Position numbers and translations under genes: made by a program. 64,000 nt of DNA from Rotaria sordida (lineage: Eukaryota; Rotifera; Eurotatoria; Philodinida; Philodinidae), in the NCBI GenBank assembly GCA_905250125.1, contig CAJNOL010000447.1, positions 1 to 64,000 of the forward strand, read 5' to 3'. Numbering within the stretch: position 1 is the stretch's first letter; each line of letters begins with the position of its first letter. Positions 45,766 to 60,121 of this stretch are shown one piece after another. The notes under the pieces are model-generated. The model was not told the origin of the DNA, did no database searches, and worked only from the letters and a program-made list of their open reading frames with translations.

Positions 45766-48700
45766 TCACAAAAGTTCTAAGGCATATAAAGATAAATAAG
45801 GCGAAGGTGATGAATGTGAAGAAGACAAAGAAGAATCTTCTTGTAATGATTTATGAAATAATAAAAGTTGTTGATCAACTTGAGTTAGTTTTTGTTTAAG
45901 TTTTTTAAGAATTTGTTCACGTTGAATTAATTTTCTTTTTATTAATAAACTTTTTTCATTGAATTTATTCTTATTTCCATTTTCATCTTTTTCATTTAAA
46001 ACTAAATTTATTTTTATTTTTATTCTTTTTGTTAAATTTTATTAAATAAAAAAAAAAACTTACGATATGGAGTTGAAAGATTATTATTTGTTAAAATTTT
46101 TGATTTTGATGGAATAAAATAATGAAAAAAATCTTTAATAAATCTTGAACTTTTATCTGACATTGAGCAAAATATTGAATCTGTTGATTTTGATGAAACA
46201 ATTTCATCTGTTCGTCGAGGAATTTTTTCATTTAATAACAAATCAATTGAATATGATCGATTTAATTTATTTCGTCGACGAATTCTATTAAAAATATTTC
46301 ATATTAATTTACAATAAATACAAAACAAATCATGCCATTCAAAAAATAAATCACGCATACAAAAAGAAAAAAAATCATGGATTAGGGACGAACGAGCAGG
46401 ATGGACGAGGAGAAAACCAAGCTCAGCTTACAATTAATACGAAAAAAAAACACGAACAAATTTAATTTGGACGAACAACGCTGGAATAAAATTTTTTTTT
46501 TCTTTTGTCTTAACAAAATAAATATTTAATAGTAAAATAAAAATACCTTTTAACAGATATATTTATTGGTTTTGATGTTTGTTGATCATTTGTTGTTGGA
46601 CTTGGTTGAGGATTTAATGATGATAATGTATCAAGTAATAATGTTGATGACCATCGTCTTTTAGCTGCATGAACGATATTTTGAATTATTTCACCTGGTT
46701 TTGTTTCCGTATTTGATGATGTTTCAGGATCAACTGTTCCATGACTTATTACAGGAGGTAAACGAGGCATTTGAGGATTTATTTCAATTGGTATTGAATC
46801 ATATGAATTATCATTAAAAAACCATTCATGCTAAATAACACAAATACATTTTATTCTCATTTTTACAGATTCATTACGAAAATAAACTCGACTTGTCTCA
46901 CACATATTATTGATTATTTTGAAAATATTTATATTATGACAAAATATCATTGTTTTCATTCTATGTTTAGAGAAAAAAAAATATTCGAAATGAATCTTTT
47001 CAAGATAATCTATTAAAATCGAAATCATTGGAATCCATTTTTAAAAAAACATTAACCTTAAAATCTAGATGTTTCCCTTCTTAGTTAATAAGACTTGACA
47101 TTTTACAGTCAAATAAAAGCTTTCACCATTAAATTGTAGATTGTCTGACTGAAATACTCGAAAGTTTATCGAAGATGATTCCAATCGAATACTTCAGCAC
47201 TGGTTTTTTTCTCTGACGATTGGATAAAGCTCATCGAATTCCATAACAATAAATATATTTCAAATATAAGAGAAAATAAAAATTAATTTCAAACTTTTAT
47301 AAAAAATATTTCTTTTCAATTTAAAATATAACATTTTCCTATGCAACCCAATTAGCTCTATATAATCATCATGAAAAAAGTTCTGCTGAAATTTTTAATT
47401 GCAACAACCTTCTATATATTGGAAATAACTTTAAAAGTCGAATATCTCACTCCGACAACCGTTATTTTAAATTTGTTAGTTTGCCGATGAAAGTTTTTAT
47501 TTGATTGAAATATGTCTAGTCTTATTAACTAACGACACAACCACATACATTCTCCATTATCAGTTTGTGTAGATAAAAAAAAAACGAAGATCTAATACTT
47601 CTAATGATGAAAATATTTATTCACTATTTGTAAAACTTGTTTACAACGCCAATTTCTCTTGTTTTTATTGATGTCTCACTGTTTTATATAGTCGATCTCT
47701 CTTTATCCGACTTCCTTCACAATATTTATCTTAGCTGAATTAATCAAGCCAATTATTTAAATATTCTTTTACATTTATTTCCAATCGGGAAATAATAAAA
47801 AGAAATTCGAAATAGATATATTATCATCGAATTTACTCATCACTTTCACTTCTACAAAATTCATTCTCAATAGATAATATATCATAATAAAATCTCTGAT
47901 ATAAAGGTAGAATAATTGCCTATTAATTTCTAAGATAGCCTCTATTTCATATTAATCTTAAATATTTGTTTGAATCTGTCAAAAATGTTTTTATTTATAT
48001 GTATATAAATAGATAAACAAACTAGATAATATATTATCGATTTGTAAAACTAGTGAAGAAAGAAAAAAACATGTAAACATACATATAAAATAAATGATTC
48101 AATAATTCGAATTTTTTCTGGATTATCAACAAGATTTAATTGTAATGATGCTTTTGAATCCCAAATTAATGTTGGTCCAAATATAATAGCTAAATTTCTT
48201 GCATCAATCTATTTATAAAAAAAAAACCACAAAAGTCACTAAATAGAAAAAAATGAATGCATAAAAAAATAAAAATCAAACTTTATTAATATCACATTTG
48301 GAAGCAACTCTTCGAAAATGAGCACATAAATATTTTAATGTTTCAAATCGATAATCATCTAATTGAACAACAAGTCGTTTTAATTCAACTACACGTTCAC
48401 AATGATTTTCAATTCGACTTGCTTCAACACATAAACTACTCATCTCTAGAAAAATAATCATTTTTTATTATTTAAACAATATTTAAAAAACAAACTTGAT
48501 GATAAAAGTGAATCAGGTAATTTAGCAAAAAATGTTTTTAATGTTGATGCAATAGCTTTAACATCATACCATTTTTCGGAATTAAAATCAATATTTTCTG
48601 CTCCTTTATCTAATTCATTAACAAGCCAATTAACAGCAGTTAAACCTCCAGCATGTCTATAAATTCCTTGATAATTAATTCCACGTAATTCAATAAGACG

Positions 48701-51700
48701 TGTTAAAATTTCGACAACAATTGGAATATAACGTGATATTGATGATATTTCACATTCTTCTAATTCAATACCAAAATTAATTCCTTGAGAAAGTGTACAT
48801 GTACCTGTTGTTGATGATAATGATTCTCCACTTGATTCATCATAAATTTGTCCACTCATTTGACTTGTTAATAATGATGATGACGATTTTAATGTTCGAA
48901 GACCTTTTTTTACAATTGATTTAACAAATGAACGACGAGGTGATGTTACATTTCCACTATTTGGAATAGAATTTGTTCCACTTAATGAAGGAATTGCTTG
49001 GGCTGGTTGAGTTATTGAAGATTTTTGAGATTTACGAAAACGAAGACTTGGACTACGTTTTAATGATGGACTTCGAAATGTATTTTTAGATTTTGAACTT
49101 GATTTACGGTGTTCACCACTTGGATATGATAAACTAAATTAAGAAAAACAAAAAAAAAATTCTTTTTTTTTAAACAAATATAAATAAAATGATCACATTC
49201 GAATATTCTCAACAACAAAAAAAAAACAAAATAATCATTATGAACTTTCTCATACCAATTAAATAAAAATAAGAATTTTAAAAAAATTAAAGTTATTCAT
49301 TATTAATTATTTATTTATTCAAGAATAAGATTTTTTAGAGGAACAGGTGAAAAAAACAAATGTTCTCCAGATATAAATTAACGTGTTGTTACTGTTTTAT
49401 AAACTGACATTTTATTTTCTATTTGACATTTCCATCAACTGATTTTATTTTTTGTTTAACATCATTTTCTAGACAAGTTAATCAATTTATTTTTCATATA
49501 AACATCTGTAATGTCTGGCAATTGAAATTATTTTAGGTCGACCGAGTATATTCAACCTTATATGTCTCATCAATTGAACTCAAACAAACTCTTCAACTAT
49601 TTATCTTTCATAAAAAAGATACAACAATAATTATATTCTTTATTGACATCTCTATCAGATTTCTAAGAAACTTAATTTATTGTCTTGAAAGGTTTTTTTT
49701 TTAAAAAAAATATTATCTGTAAATAGAAAAGAAAAAGCTTGTAAATCTTACTCTTGATCATGATGAGTAGGTGCAATAGGTGGTAATGAAGCAGTACTTT
49801 TTCTGTGTTTTTTATCTTTAATATTGTCAGTAGTTTGTTGATTATCTTGTCCTAAATAATTATTAAGAGAATGTTCATTAATAAGATCTAACCATTCATT
49901 TAAAGATTGTATATCTGGTGCTTGAAATAAAAATTCACTTTGATTTGCTGTTGTTACTTTAAAAACTCTTGGTTTTTTAATATAATCACTTGCTAATTCA
50001 ACATCAGCATTTTGAAGATTAATTGGAAATGAATCACATGAAAGTGGAATTAATAATCCATGTTTTTTTTCTTTACCAAGAAATAAAGCTCCACGTCTAA
50101 GCACAGCCCATGCTCCACGCCATGAACGATCAAGTGCACGACGACCTTCTTTTAATAGAGTTTTACAATAAAGTATTCCTTCTTTTGATGCTTCTAAATT
50201 ATCAGTCATTGTTGTTAATCGAATTGATTCTCGAGTATTTAGTGTTCCATCAATAGTTGAACCATCAAATATTGAACCAGATTTTGATTGACCACCTGAT
50301 GATGAATGTGGAGATAATGGAGATTGAGATAATGATGGACGATGTTCCATTTCATTATTCGTTTGCCCTAACTTTATTTATTTTAAAAAAAAAATACACA
50401 TATATATATATATTTTTTTTTTAGTTTCATTTAAATAAATTTAATTTACATTTTCACCAAAGAAGTTTTTTAATTTTTTAATTCCTTGTGTTTGATGTTG
50501 AGGAAGATTTCTAAAATAAAATTTGGTTTGTTTTGGTTTTTGTTAAGAAAAAACGAAATAAACCTTAATTTTTGTGCTTGTTCTCGAAGAATATCAAAAG
50601 AATTTTGAGTTTGTCTTATTGATTGATTATTAAAATTGGAAGAAAGATAATCTCCTCGATTAGATGGTAAACGTTCTTCATTAGGAATTAAATAAGGTGT
50701 TCGACGTTGTTTCATTTCTTGTTCTGATGTTGAGGGATTTCCAAATTGAGATACTTTTAGATTTTTTTTAAAAAGAATTTATTTTATTAATTGAACAATG
50801 AAAAAAAAAAAAGAAAACTAATTTAAACATACCAAAATCTGGTTGTTCACTTTGATTTGCTGATCGAACAGCAGTTATATATGATGGTTGACGAATTAAA
50901 TTAACTCCAGTTCGAGATGATGAATTATTTGGATAATTTTCTAATGAAAATCGTGAACTAAATTTATTTTAAATTAAATAATAAAAATAATAAATAAATA
51001 AATAAATAAAACCTTTCAGTTGGTGCTAATGGATTATAATGAGAAGTTGTTGTTGATTGAGATTGATTTGGTCGAATTTGTTGAACCATATAACGTGGAT
51101 CAAAATTAAATTCAATATTTCTTAGTTCACCAACTAAAAAATATGAATTTTATTTATCTTATAAAAATACTTTGAGTTATATGAAATAACTTGACTATTT
51201 ATATGATTTAATAAATGACAGATGTAAATATTATTTATAGAAAGGATAAGGAGTATAATTAAAATCTATTGATGTATTTAGTAAAAAAAGAATGGTTAAG
51301 TTAATGATAAAAAGAAAAAACAGATATGAACTGTTTATTGTCATATAAAAGTTAATATAGTAAAAAAAAACGATAAAAATAACAAACCTCTTGGTGTAGT
51401 TAATGAAGAAGATGAATCAATAGAAGAATGTCTTGTTGATGGTTTAATCATTTTATATGGTGATTGTGTTTGAGAATCATAAAAATGATTTGGATTAAAA
51501 TCATAAAAGAAAATATCTTGAGGATCATAATTTTCATTCATTTGTGGTATTGTTGGAAATTTTGATTTTAATCTTGCAAATTTATCTGGATCAATATCTT
51601 CAAAATGTGATGCACGTTCCATAACTGTTTCAACATCAGCTACTGCAGTTAAACGATTCCATTCATTTTCATATTTTTTCTTTTCCGAATATTTTTTTGT

Positions 51701-52835
51701 TTTAGATTCACGTTGAGGATCACGAACAATATTTTCAACATGACCTGTTTCAAATTGTTTTTTACGAAAATTAACAAATTCAGTTTTCATATCATTTTCA
51801 TTTAATGATGAACGTTTTTCATTTGAAACAATTTGTGTTGGACTTTCAATTGTTATTGAATCTGATGAAGGAGATTTTAATTCTTCTTCATTTTCAATAA
51901 TCATTGAATTTGGTATTGATCTTGAATATATATTTGTTGAATTCCATTCTTCATCTTTTACAATATTATTTAATGGAAAACGATTTTCTCCAACATTTAC
52001 ATAACTATTTAATGATGGATTTATCACAGGCAAATCTATACAAAATTTTTATTTTTTTTTTTTTAGAATATTATCATTGATTAAATAGATTCAAAAATAA
52101 GAAAATTTTTTTTTCTTCGGAATATATCCTCATTCGAAAAACAAAAAAATCTCAAAATTATATCTTTTAATTGTCTATGGAGAAAGCGAAATATTTTAAT
52201 TGTTTAGATAAAACGATTAATTCAACTATTATCACCCAGAAAAAAAATTACTTTTTTTCCACAGTTATTTTTATCAGTTACTCTCATTCGTCAGTTAATA
52301 TATTTTCCTCTAAAATTGTTCTCCAGTTGATAAGAGAGACTGACTCATCCGATATATATATATATACATATATCAGTTTAATATATTTGATAAACGATGG
52401 CATGTTCCTATCAAGTCCTTCTCATGCTAATTGATATATGATTAATTATCTCTAATTTTAACAAATTGATCGAGAATATATGGTAGAATTTTGTCGAAAT
52501 TATTAAGGTAAGCAAAAAAAACGTAGCAGTTAACTATGAAAAATATCTTCTAATTATATCGAAAACTATGGAAAATTTTTTTGTTAATATGATATTAATT
52601 TTAAAATAAAATAAAAAGGCAAACAAACTTTGTCTAGGAGGAACTGGTGGTCGAACAATATTTGCTACAGGTAATGGAGGATTTATATTATTATTAATAT
52701 AATTTCGTTGTTCATTTGGTTGACTAAAATTAATTTGAAAAGTTGGTTGTCGTTTATAATCATATTGTATATATGAATTATGATAAGGAGATTCATAATA
52801 TAGATTTGTTGCATCTACTTTAGATTGTTGTTGAG

Positions 52836-52874
<39 letters not shown>

Positions 52875-54548
52875 CTGGTTGCTGCTGTTGTTGTTGTTTA
52901 GATGAATCTAAAGCTTTATGTACTGAATCAATATAATTGGAAAAAGCATTTTGTTGTTGCTGCTGTTGTGATGATGATGATGATGATGTTTGAGGAGGAA
53001 AATAAATTCCAGCTTGAGCAAGTTGTTCTTGTGTTCGACCTTGAGCTAAATTAATTTGTAAATTTCTTAATTTTTGTTCAATTGTATTATTATGCATAGT
53101 TGTTGTTGAAGGATTATATAATGATGATGATGAATGTGATAATGGATTTGTTTTTAAACGAGATTGATTTAAATTAAAATCATTATAAAGATTTTCTGTT
53201 GAATTCTTTTATAATAATAATAATAATAAAAAAAGAAGAAAAACCTAATATTCGTAATAGAAGCAAACGAGAAAGATACATACTAATGTACGATTATCAT
53301 CTTCTTTTGGTACAACATTGAGAACAAGATCAGCAGGACTAGAAAAAAGAAAAGAAAAAAAACGCGAAGGATGCCTAACCTTTTTTCTCTATGTAGAATC
53401 TATTTAGGAAAGAAGAAAGAAAAATAACTAACGCATTTTGTATCATAGCAATAACTTGTGAATAAGTTTTTCCAGAGATTGATTGATCATTAACAGTTAA
53501 TATTTGATCACCTTGTCTTAAACCAGCTGCATAAGCTGGACCATCATGTCGAACTTCTTTAACAAAAATAGTATCGATTGATTGAAGATTTTTATTGGCT
53601 TTATTTGGCACTGTTGTTCCATCTTCTTGAATATTATCTATAACAAAAACAAATCTTCTCTTATAACATAGAACATCCATCATCAATCATTAAACAACGA
53701 GAAAAAAAAAGAAATAGACGCCTAACAGATATCGTCTTCTTCTTTTTTTTTCTTGTTCGCTTCGTTTTTTTTTCTTGTCTTGGTATCGTTCTTCTTTTTT
53801 TTTTTTTTCTATTTACCGTTTCCGAGATTTTTCATGGCAGAAGATGATAATGATGATGACGATCGTTGTTGTTCTCCTTGATGATGGATGAGACTACCCG
53901 ATGATGACGATAAAATACCGGAAGGAACTATTGATGATGATGATGTTGTTGTTCCTCCTCCTCCTCCACTTGCTTCCAATTGCTTTTGCTGATGTTCATC
54001 GATCACCACACTGTACGAAGCCTATCACATTACATTATATACGTTAGTCTTTACCTTCAATACTTCGAACATGACGTCACTCTTTTTTCTCTCAAGGACA
54101 TTATTCTAATTGTGGTGTAGAATGAATGTAGAAAAGATGTTAGTCTGTCTCAATTAAGATAAGAAATCGCATAAAAGGTTTGTTATGGTTGAATACAAAT
54201 AAATAAATTTCCAGTTGATATAGTTATTTATTTTCTTTTCTCAATTGATTATATTAAATATGAAACAACCCAATTGATATTTATGTCAATTGAAAAAAGA
54301 AAAAGAAAAAGAAATAATATTTTACTCGGATTTTTGTTTTTTCAGATCTCAAATTTTTTGTTTGTTTGTTTTTTTAATTAAGAAAAAAAACAAAATATAT
54401 TGAATTTTCTTTTTCTTTTTTTTTTGTTTATTTTAAAAATAAAATTTTACCCGTAAAATGTCATTGACAGAAACTGATGGTGGATAAATAACAAAATGAC
54501 GAATTGTAAAACCAAAACCACCACCTGCATAATCATTTGATCGAGGTA
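45766..54548 (-). CDS. ARHGAP21/23-like Rho GTPase-activating protein (PDZ-PH-RhoGAP)
   Basis: Seventeen coding exons with compatible phases: join(54548..54451, 54021..53817, 53637..53433, 53338..53284, 53205..52629, 52035..51388, 51133..51013, 50957..50833, 50753..50564, 50510..50450, 50371..49752, 49133..48496, 48445..48282, 48208..48083, 46830..46547, 46284..46064, 46001..45766). A PDZ domain starts Gly-Phe-Gly-Phe-Thr-Ile-Arg-His-Phe and is interrupted by a Gly/Ser-rich exon. It resumes at Asp-Thr-Ile-Phe-Val-Lys-Glu-Val and ends Ala-Met-Ile-Gln-Asn. A long disordered middle with Gln runs follows, then a PH domain (Lys-Glu-Gly-Ile-Leu) and a RhoGAP domain with the Arg finger (Gly-Ile-Tyr-Arg) and [10 protein letters not shown]. 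The domain order is that of ARHGAP21/23, regulators of Cdc42/RhoA at Golgi and junctions; which paralogue is unclear. The true start is uncertain: the first exon shown begins with two bases of a split codon. Confidence 0.9.
52835..52995 (-). repeat. Gln-codon microsatellites inside the RhoGAP gene
   Basis: On the minus strand, CAA/CAG runs encode interrupted polyglutamine of about 10-15 residues. They are followed upstream by a second CAG/CAA and Ser-codon (TCA) run. The reading frame is kept. Confidence 0.8.
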
Positions 54549-57500
54549 CTAAGATTTTTTTTATTTTTTTCATTTCTCTTTAATTATATTTTTCTATAAA
54601 ACAATAAGAATGAGTTTACAAAAAAAAAAAATTCTTATTATAATTTACCTTTGAAAAAAAAACCAATGAGAAATATATTGATAATACATTTGTCTTCTTA
54701 TTGAGGAAGAGATTTTTCTGAAATATAGAAAAGAAAAATATTCTTCTATTTATCAATTCTATTTTCTATTATTTTCTCTTTTATTCATATATTGATTAGA
54801 CAAGAATAAATAAGAGAAATGTGTCAAAACAGGGGATAAACGACAATACAGAATAATAATACGTTATCGACTCGTTCTATTCTATCGAGTCACTCTCATC
54901 TTGGGAGATAATAATAAATAAACCAAGATATTTTATTTGATTTTTTTTCTATTATATGTTTATCTTTAGTTTTTCAAGGTTTAACATATAAATATTTGTA
55001 TAGAAACAAAAAGAAAACTTTATTTAATGGAAAATTTTAAAATCAATTTAATTTTTATCTTTTAAAAAATCTCAAAGATTCATTATTAATTATTTGATAA
55101 AATAAGAGAAAATTCTATTCAATGATATATAACTATAAATTGATCAATATGATAAAAAGAGATCTTATTATTATTTGATTATTGATGAAAATCTTTTATT
55201 ATATTCTATATTGAGATACTCACTATAAAATATAATCATATTGATGAGAAAATATTCAATCGAATAATAAAAGAATTTTTTTTTCGTTTATTATATTATA
55301 AAATGAAAAATCTAACTAAGTTTATTATTAGATCATTATTATCTATATGAGAAATAAATAAATTATACTGTTGAAAGATAAATTAACCTTGAATACACAT
55401 GTTAATATCAAATGTTGTTATTCTCTCTCTCGATGACAAATGTATCATCTGTAAACAGATGATCACAAGACATAATTCAATGCAGACAGATACTTTTTAC
55501 TACAACCTTATGATGGTGCATAGAACGATTAGTGAGTTAATGTGCATCGACCATGTGGTCAAATGTGGTTATTTATTTATCTAACTATAGTGAACTACTA
55601 TTAGTAATAAAAAAAAGAAAAAAGGCAGAGTGTATTTGTTCAAGCTTTGGAAGAAGAAGAAAAAAGTCAATTATAGGTGATGGTGATGAAGGGCAATGAA
55701 AGAAAAGAAGAAAAAAAAATCATTCTTGTTATATATATATTATTGTATGAATAGAATATCTAGAAAAAAGTAATGTCAAAATGGACCAAAGAACTACCAT
55801 ATGATGACATTCCATGTCAAATCTTTTTCTTTTTTTCTCCTCCAATTAGTAGAATGAGGTTAGACAGACGGAAGTGTGCATTTATGTTTATGGCTCCAGG
55901 AATGTATAAAAAGCTCACAAATCAAAGAAAAAAAGAACAAAGGTGTTTAAATAAGGCATATGTCTCTTTCTGGTAGACGAAATGATTATCACAAATGGAC
56001 AAATATAAGATTCATTAAACAACAAAACAATTATTTTACTTATAAAAAATAGGAATATTCTCTTTCGCATAAATTATATTCAATAATATATCGAATTTAA
56101 ATTATTATTTAATAGATGATTTGATCATTTCCATTTTATTGATTAATTCTTATAGTGAATTAAAACGATTTCCTGAGAAAGAAAAAAAACCATTGAACAA
56201 GTACAATATAATCAGAATCAAAAAAAACAAAACTAATCTTTCCACAATTTTGTGTTTTTTTTTTAATGAGATGCACAAAAGAAAAGGCATATGCCTATAT
56301 AACATACCTTATCAAACGAAACTAATATGAAAACTTCACAATGCTAAAAGAACAGTGAAAAAAGAACGTTTTCTATTTGTCCTTGATCATTTTATAGAAG
56401 TGCAATTCTAAAAAAAAAAACATTATAAAATATGACGAAGAAGGACAAGCAACTGTTTGTCATCAATCGCTAAAAATAACAAGAAAAGACTAACTGAGTA
56501 TCTAATTTTGGTTACCTCGGAATCTTTTACCTATTTTTTTTTGTCTTTCTCCGTCCAGTAACACACAATATATATATATATATATATTCTGATTAGACTT
56601 TCGATAAGATGATGTGAGCAATGAATGTATTACATAATCAATTGATCGGAACACAAAGAAAAAGAGGAGTTGACAGTCTCGTCTGATGACATACTTTGAA
56701 CTCAACATGGAACGATTAGACTCTCTCATAAATAGAAGCAGAAAAAAATCAATTACTTTTTTTTTTTTCTTTTCATTTGTTGTCTCATCTTACCTACTCT
56801 CATCACAGAACAATATGACCACTTTAATAGACGATCAACAGATTATACCTATACAGACCTATTTATCACAACATTATTACCAATCAAACAACATCATCAT
56901 CATCATCATCATCTTTGATCGTTAAAAATCAATCTTTTTCTCATTTACTCTTTTATTTCACAACATTCAATCACTTGTCATGGTTCATACAGAAGTGAAA
57001 TAAAATATGAACAAATAATAAAAAAGTTAAAAATAAATATTTCTTTCAATAAATCTCATTTAAATAAGTCATATGAAATAATTAGATAAAAAAAGTTTAT
57101 AGATCTACTAATTATACTCACAAAATCTCATATATGTTTGTATAGATAAATAGAGAGGTAATGAGTACGTATAGATTGTTTATAGATAAATAAGAATTGG
57201 TTGGAGTTGGTGTTACTGTTTGAAGAAGGACGTGTCAATGATAATGTCTTCGTTTCCTACTGTCTCGTTATCCTTTTCTTTTCTTGTTGTTATCAGCATC
57301 CTTCTTCTTTTAGCAGACATCATCAAGATTATTGCCGGTTAGATTTGTTTCTTGTTGTGTTGTTCTTATTCTACTATCGAACAACTTTTCTTCTTATTCT
57401 TCTTCAAGATCAATGAAGAAAAAAAAGAAGACATGTCATATTATGACATAAACAGACAATTAAAGAGACACATCAGTTTCCAAGACAAAAAAAAACATGA

Positions 57501-59544
57501 GAACAATTAAATATACATTGGCAATATTCGAAAAAATACTTTTTCATTTTTTCTAAAAAAAAAAAACAATAAAATATTAACAAATTATTTAACTCTATAT
57601 ATATTATAATAAATAGAAAATAAAAATAGATAAATTATTTATTTTATAGAATAGATTCGATAAAAATCTTGGTTAGTTATATAAATGAAAGAAGAATCTC
57701 TCTTCTCATATAATAAATGTGTCAACTCATTAGTTAGATTTTATGGTAAAGAAATAGATTTTCCTAGGAAAAATATCTTTCATCATTAAAAGATAATACA
57801 AATACAAGAAAACTCGAACAAACTCTTTACCTAATCAGTTCGATTATATTAATATAAATAGAATATTCCTATATACAATTTTAGTTTTCGCATAAAAAAT
57901 AAAAAAAAAAGATTTCTTTTTCATTGAATCTAAATAATCTTTTATCAATAATGTTAAACTTGTTTTAATTTGTAGAAAAGAAAAGAATAGCTTGAGGAAT
58001 TTGATGTATTTGAGATTATTCAATAACTTTCAACATATATTTAACGATAAAGTGAAAATAATTCAAAGTAAATATTAAATATTTGGATGAAGGTGAACCA
58101 GAGAATAAGACAATATCAACAAGAACTTAACATCAAGGTTAAGTCTTCAGGGATCTATGAGTAGTTATTTTTACAGTTTATCTTCATTATTAACTATTAC
58201 AACATATACAAATAGAATTATTTAAACAAATCAAATATAATTCCACTAGACTTCATTTCCTTTATCTTTTATAAACTACTTACGGCATCTCTCCCTTTTT
58301 AACTCGACCTTCAATAAACTATATACAAAATTGCACGAAATTTTCATACTTATATCATCACACTCAGGTAAACTATTCAACAAATAAACCTCAAAAATAT
58401 CTTATTTGACAACACCAAAACTTTCTGTGGTTCTTCATTCTATATAATGAAATGTTTTTTTTTTCATTTGAAAGAGCATATCAACATGCAGGACATAACA
58501 AACCTATTTTATTAAATAGTTATTTTTTAACGATCAATAACTGCAATCTATCGAAAAACTTTTAAAATCTCGGTCTCTTTATAAAAGCAATCTTTTATAT
58601 AATAGAGAAAATTTAACTTTTAAGTTTATTTGTGATATACAGTTTTGTTTAAAAGAAATATTGAAAATAATTTCTATAATTTAAAATATCTTAATCGATC
58701 TTTTTAAGAATATTTGAAAAAATACTGAAAATGTTTCTTTTTCTATTTTCATATTGAATTCAACAAAATCTTATTAAATGTCTTGTCAACATTCATTTTC
58801 TCTTAAGATTTATCGATAAGTTATTTGAATAAAAATGATCCTCATCGACAAAACTTTAACTCAATCTTGTAAGTCTTTTATCGTCAAGTTATTAAACAAA
58901 TTTGACATTGCATCAATTAATTGAAAGATATGTTGACTCACTATTTTGTCTACTATTGTTTGCAAAATGAAAGAGAGTCTTCTAACAGTTCAAATATTTA
59001 ATAGTAGTTCATTTTCACAAATATCATCAACTTTGTTTATTTATTCTTCTGAAAACTTTTTCAAAGTCGAACAAACAATTCTGGCTTGTAGGATGAAAAA
59101 AAATATCTTTTTAAAGTAGAATATGAAAAAACTTCTTAGAAAAAAATAAATTGTTTATCAAAGATCAGATCTGAGACAATGTTCTATTTCAATCTTTTTG
59201 ATGAAAATTAAACTTTTTTATTAGGGAAGAAATTTAAAACATTCTACGTCGATGGATTATTTAAAAGTTCAATTATAAATATATCGTTTTTTTTTTAAAT
59301 TTCACTTTATTCTTATTAGTTGATAAGATAAAATAAATAATTAAATATTTGTTCATAGAGTAAATTTATCTTTATAAATAAAATCTAGTCAAATAATAAA
59401 ATATAACGATAAACGATTTATTTAAATATAATTGTCTAGAGATAAATGATCGAAACCTCGATTAAGATAAACAATCGTCGAGAGAAATTTCAATCGGACG
59501 ATAAAATAACATGACGAACAAAAAAAAAAAATCTAAATGTAGAG
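54549..59544. other. Long non-coding stretch (5' flank or intron of RhoGAP, then intergenic)
   Basis: A/T-rich with small open frames lacking ATG context or motifs. A TA dinucleotide run lies at about 56567-56587, and a copy of the 24.8/25.0 kb repeat at about 58459-58490. The region from 56803 to 59544 separates two divergently transcribed genes. Confidence 0.55.
56794..56803 (-). CDS. Candidate 10-base first coding exon of the RhoGAP gene
   Basis: ATGAGAGTA plus G, immediately followed by the strong donor GTAAGATGAG. It supplies exactly the one base of phase required by the exon at 54548, and the total with all exons is then 1527 codons plus stop. The intron would be 2.2 kb. It is a proposal, since only ATG, donor and phase support it. 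Confidence 0.32.
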
Positions 59545-59553
59545 ATATATAAG
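59545..59553 (+). promoter_or_regulatory. TATA-box candidate for the HMG-box gene
   Basis: TATATAAGG, ~103 bases before the HMG-box ATG. Confidence 0.4.
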
Positions 59554-59655
59554 GAGATTCGTTTCTATTGATTGATTTGATTATTTCTATCTGTTAACGA
59601 TCATTGATTTAATTCATTGTTATTTTATTTAAATAATCAATAAACAAAATCAAAA

Positions 59656-60121
59656 ATGACAAAAAGTAAAACAATTAAATCAAATAAAAAATCAAAAGAT
59701 CCAAAAGCACCTAAACGTTATCGATCAGCTTATATTTTATTTTCCATTGACAAACGTTATCAAATTAAAGTTATTTCAGTTTTGTTTTTTTTTTTTATTA
59801 AAAATATTTTCGTAAATATTTTATTTAGAATGAAAATCCTGAATTATCTCCAAAAGAAATTCTATCAGAACTTGGTGCTCTATGGAAATCTGCTGATCTA
59901 CAAGTATTATTTTCAATTTTAAATTTCAATTTTAAATTATTTTTATATTATAGACAAAAGAATATTTTCAAAAATTATCTGATAATGAAAAAGCTGAATA
60001 TGGACAAAAATTAAATGATTATCAAAATGAAAAAACAGCAAAAAAAGAAAATTCTCAAAAGAATAAATCAATTTCTAGTCAAGATAAAAATCAATCAATG
60101 GAAGTTAATTCATCACAATAA
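59656..60121 (+). CDS. Small HMG-box DNA-binding protein
   Basis: Three exons, join(59656..59769, 59829..59903, 59954..60121), encode 118 residues. Introns are 59 and 50 bases (donors GTTATT and GTATTA, acceptors TTTAG and TATAG), both in phase 0. A basic N-terminus (about 18 residues) precedes a single HMG box beginning Pro-Lys-Ala-Pro-Lys-Arg-Tyr-Arg-Ser-Ala-Tyr-Ile-Leu-Phe. It continues through Leu-Gly-Ala-Leu-Trp-Lys-Ser-Ala and Tyr-Phe-Gln-Lys-Leu-Ser. The C-terminus is a short Lys/Glu/Ser-rich tail. The protein resembles NHP6/HMGB-type architectural proteins that bend DNA in chromatin; one box only, and no acidic tail. The start is the only upstream ATG. Confidence 0.88.

Noticed and set aside
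56502..56729. Minus-strand 75-codon frame as a first exon of the RhoGAP gene
   Set aside because: The donor after Ser-Ser-Lys leaves two bases, which is out of phase with the exon at 54548.
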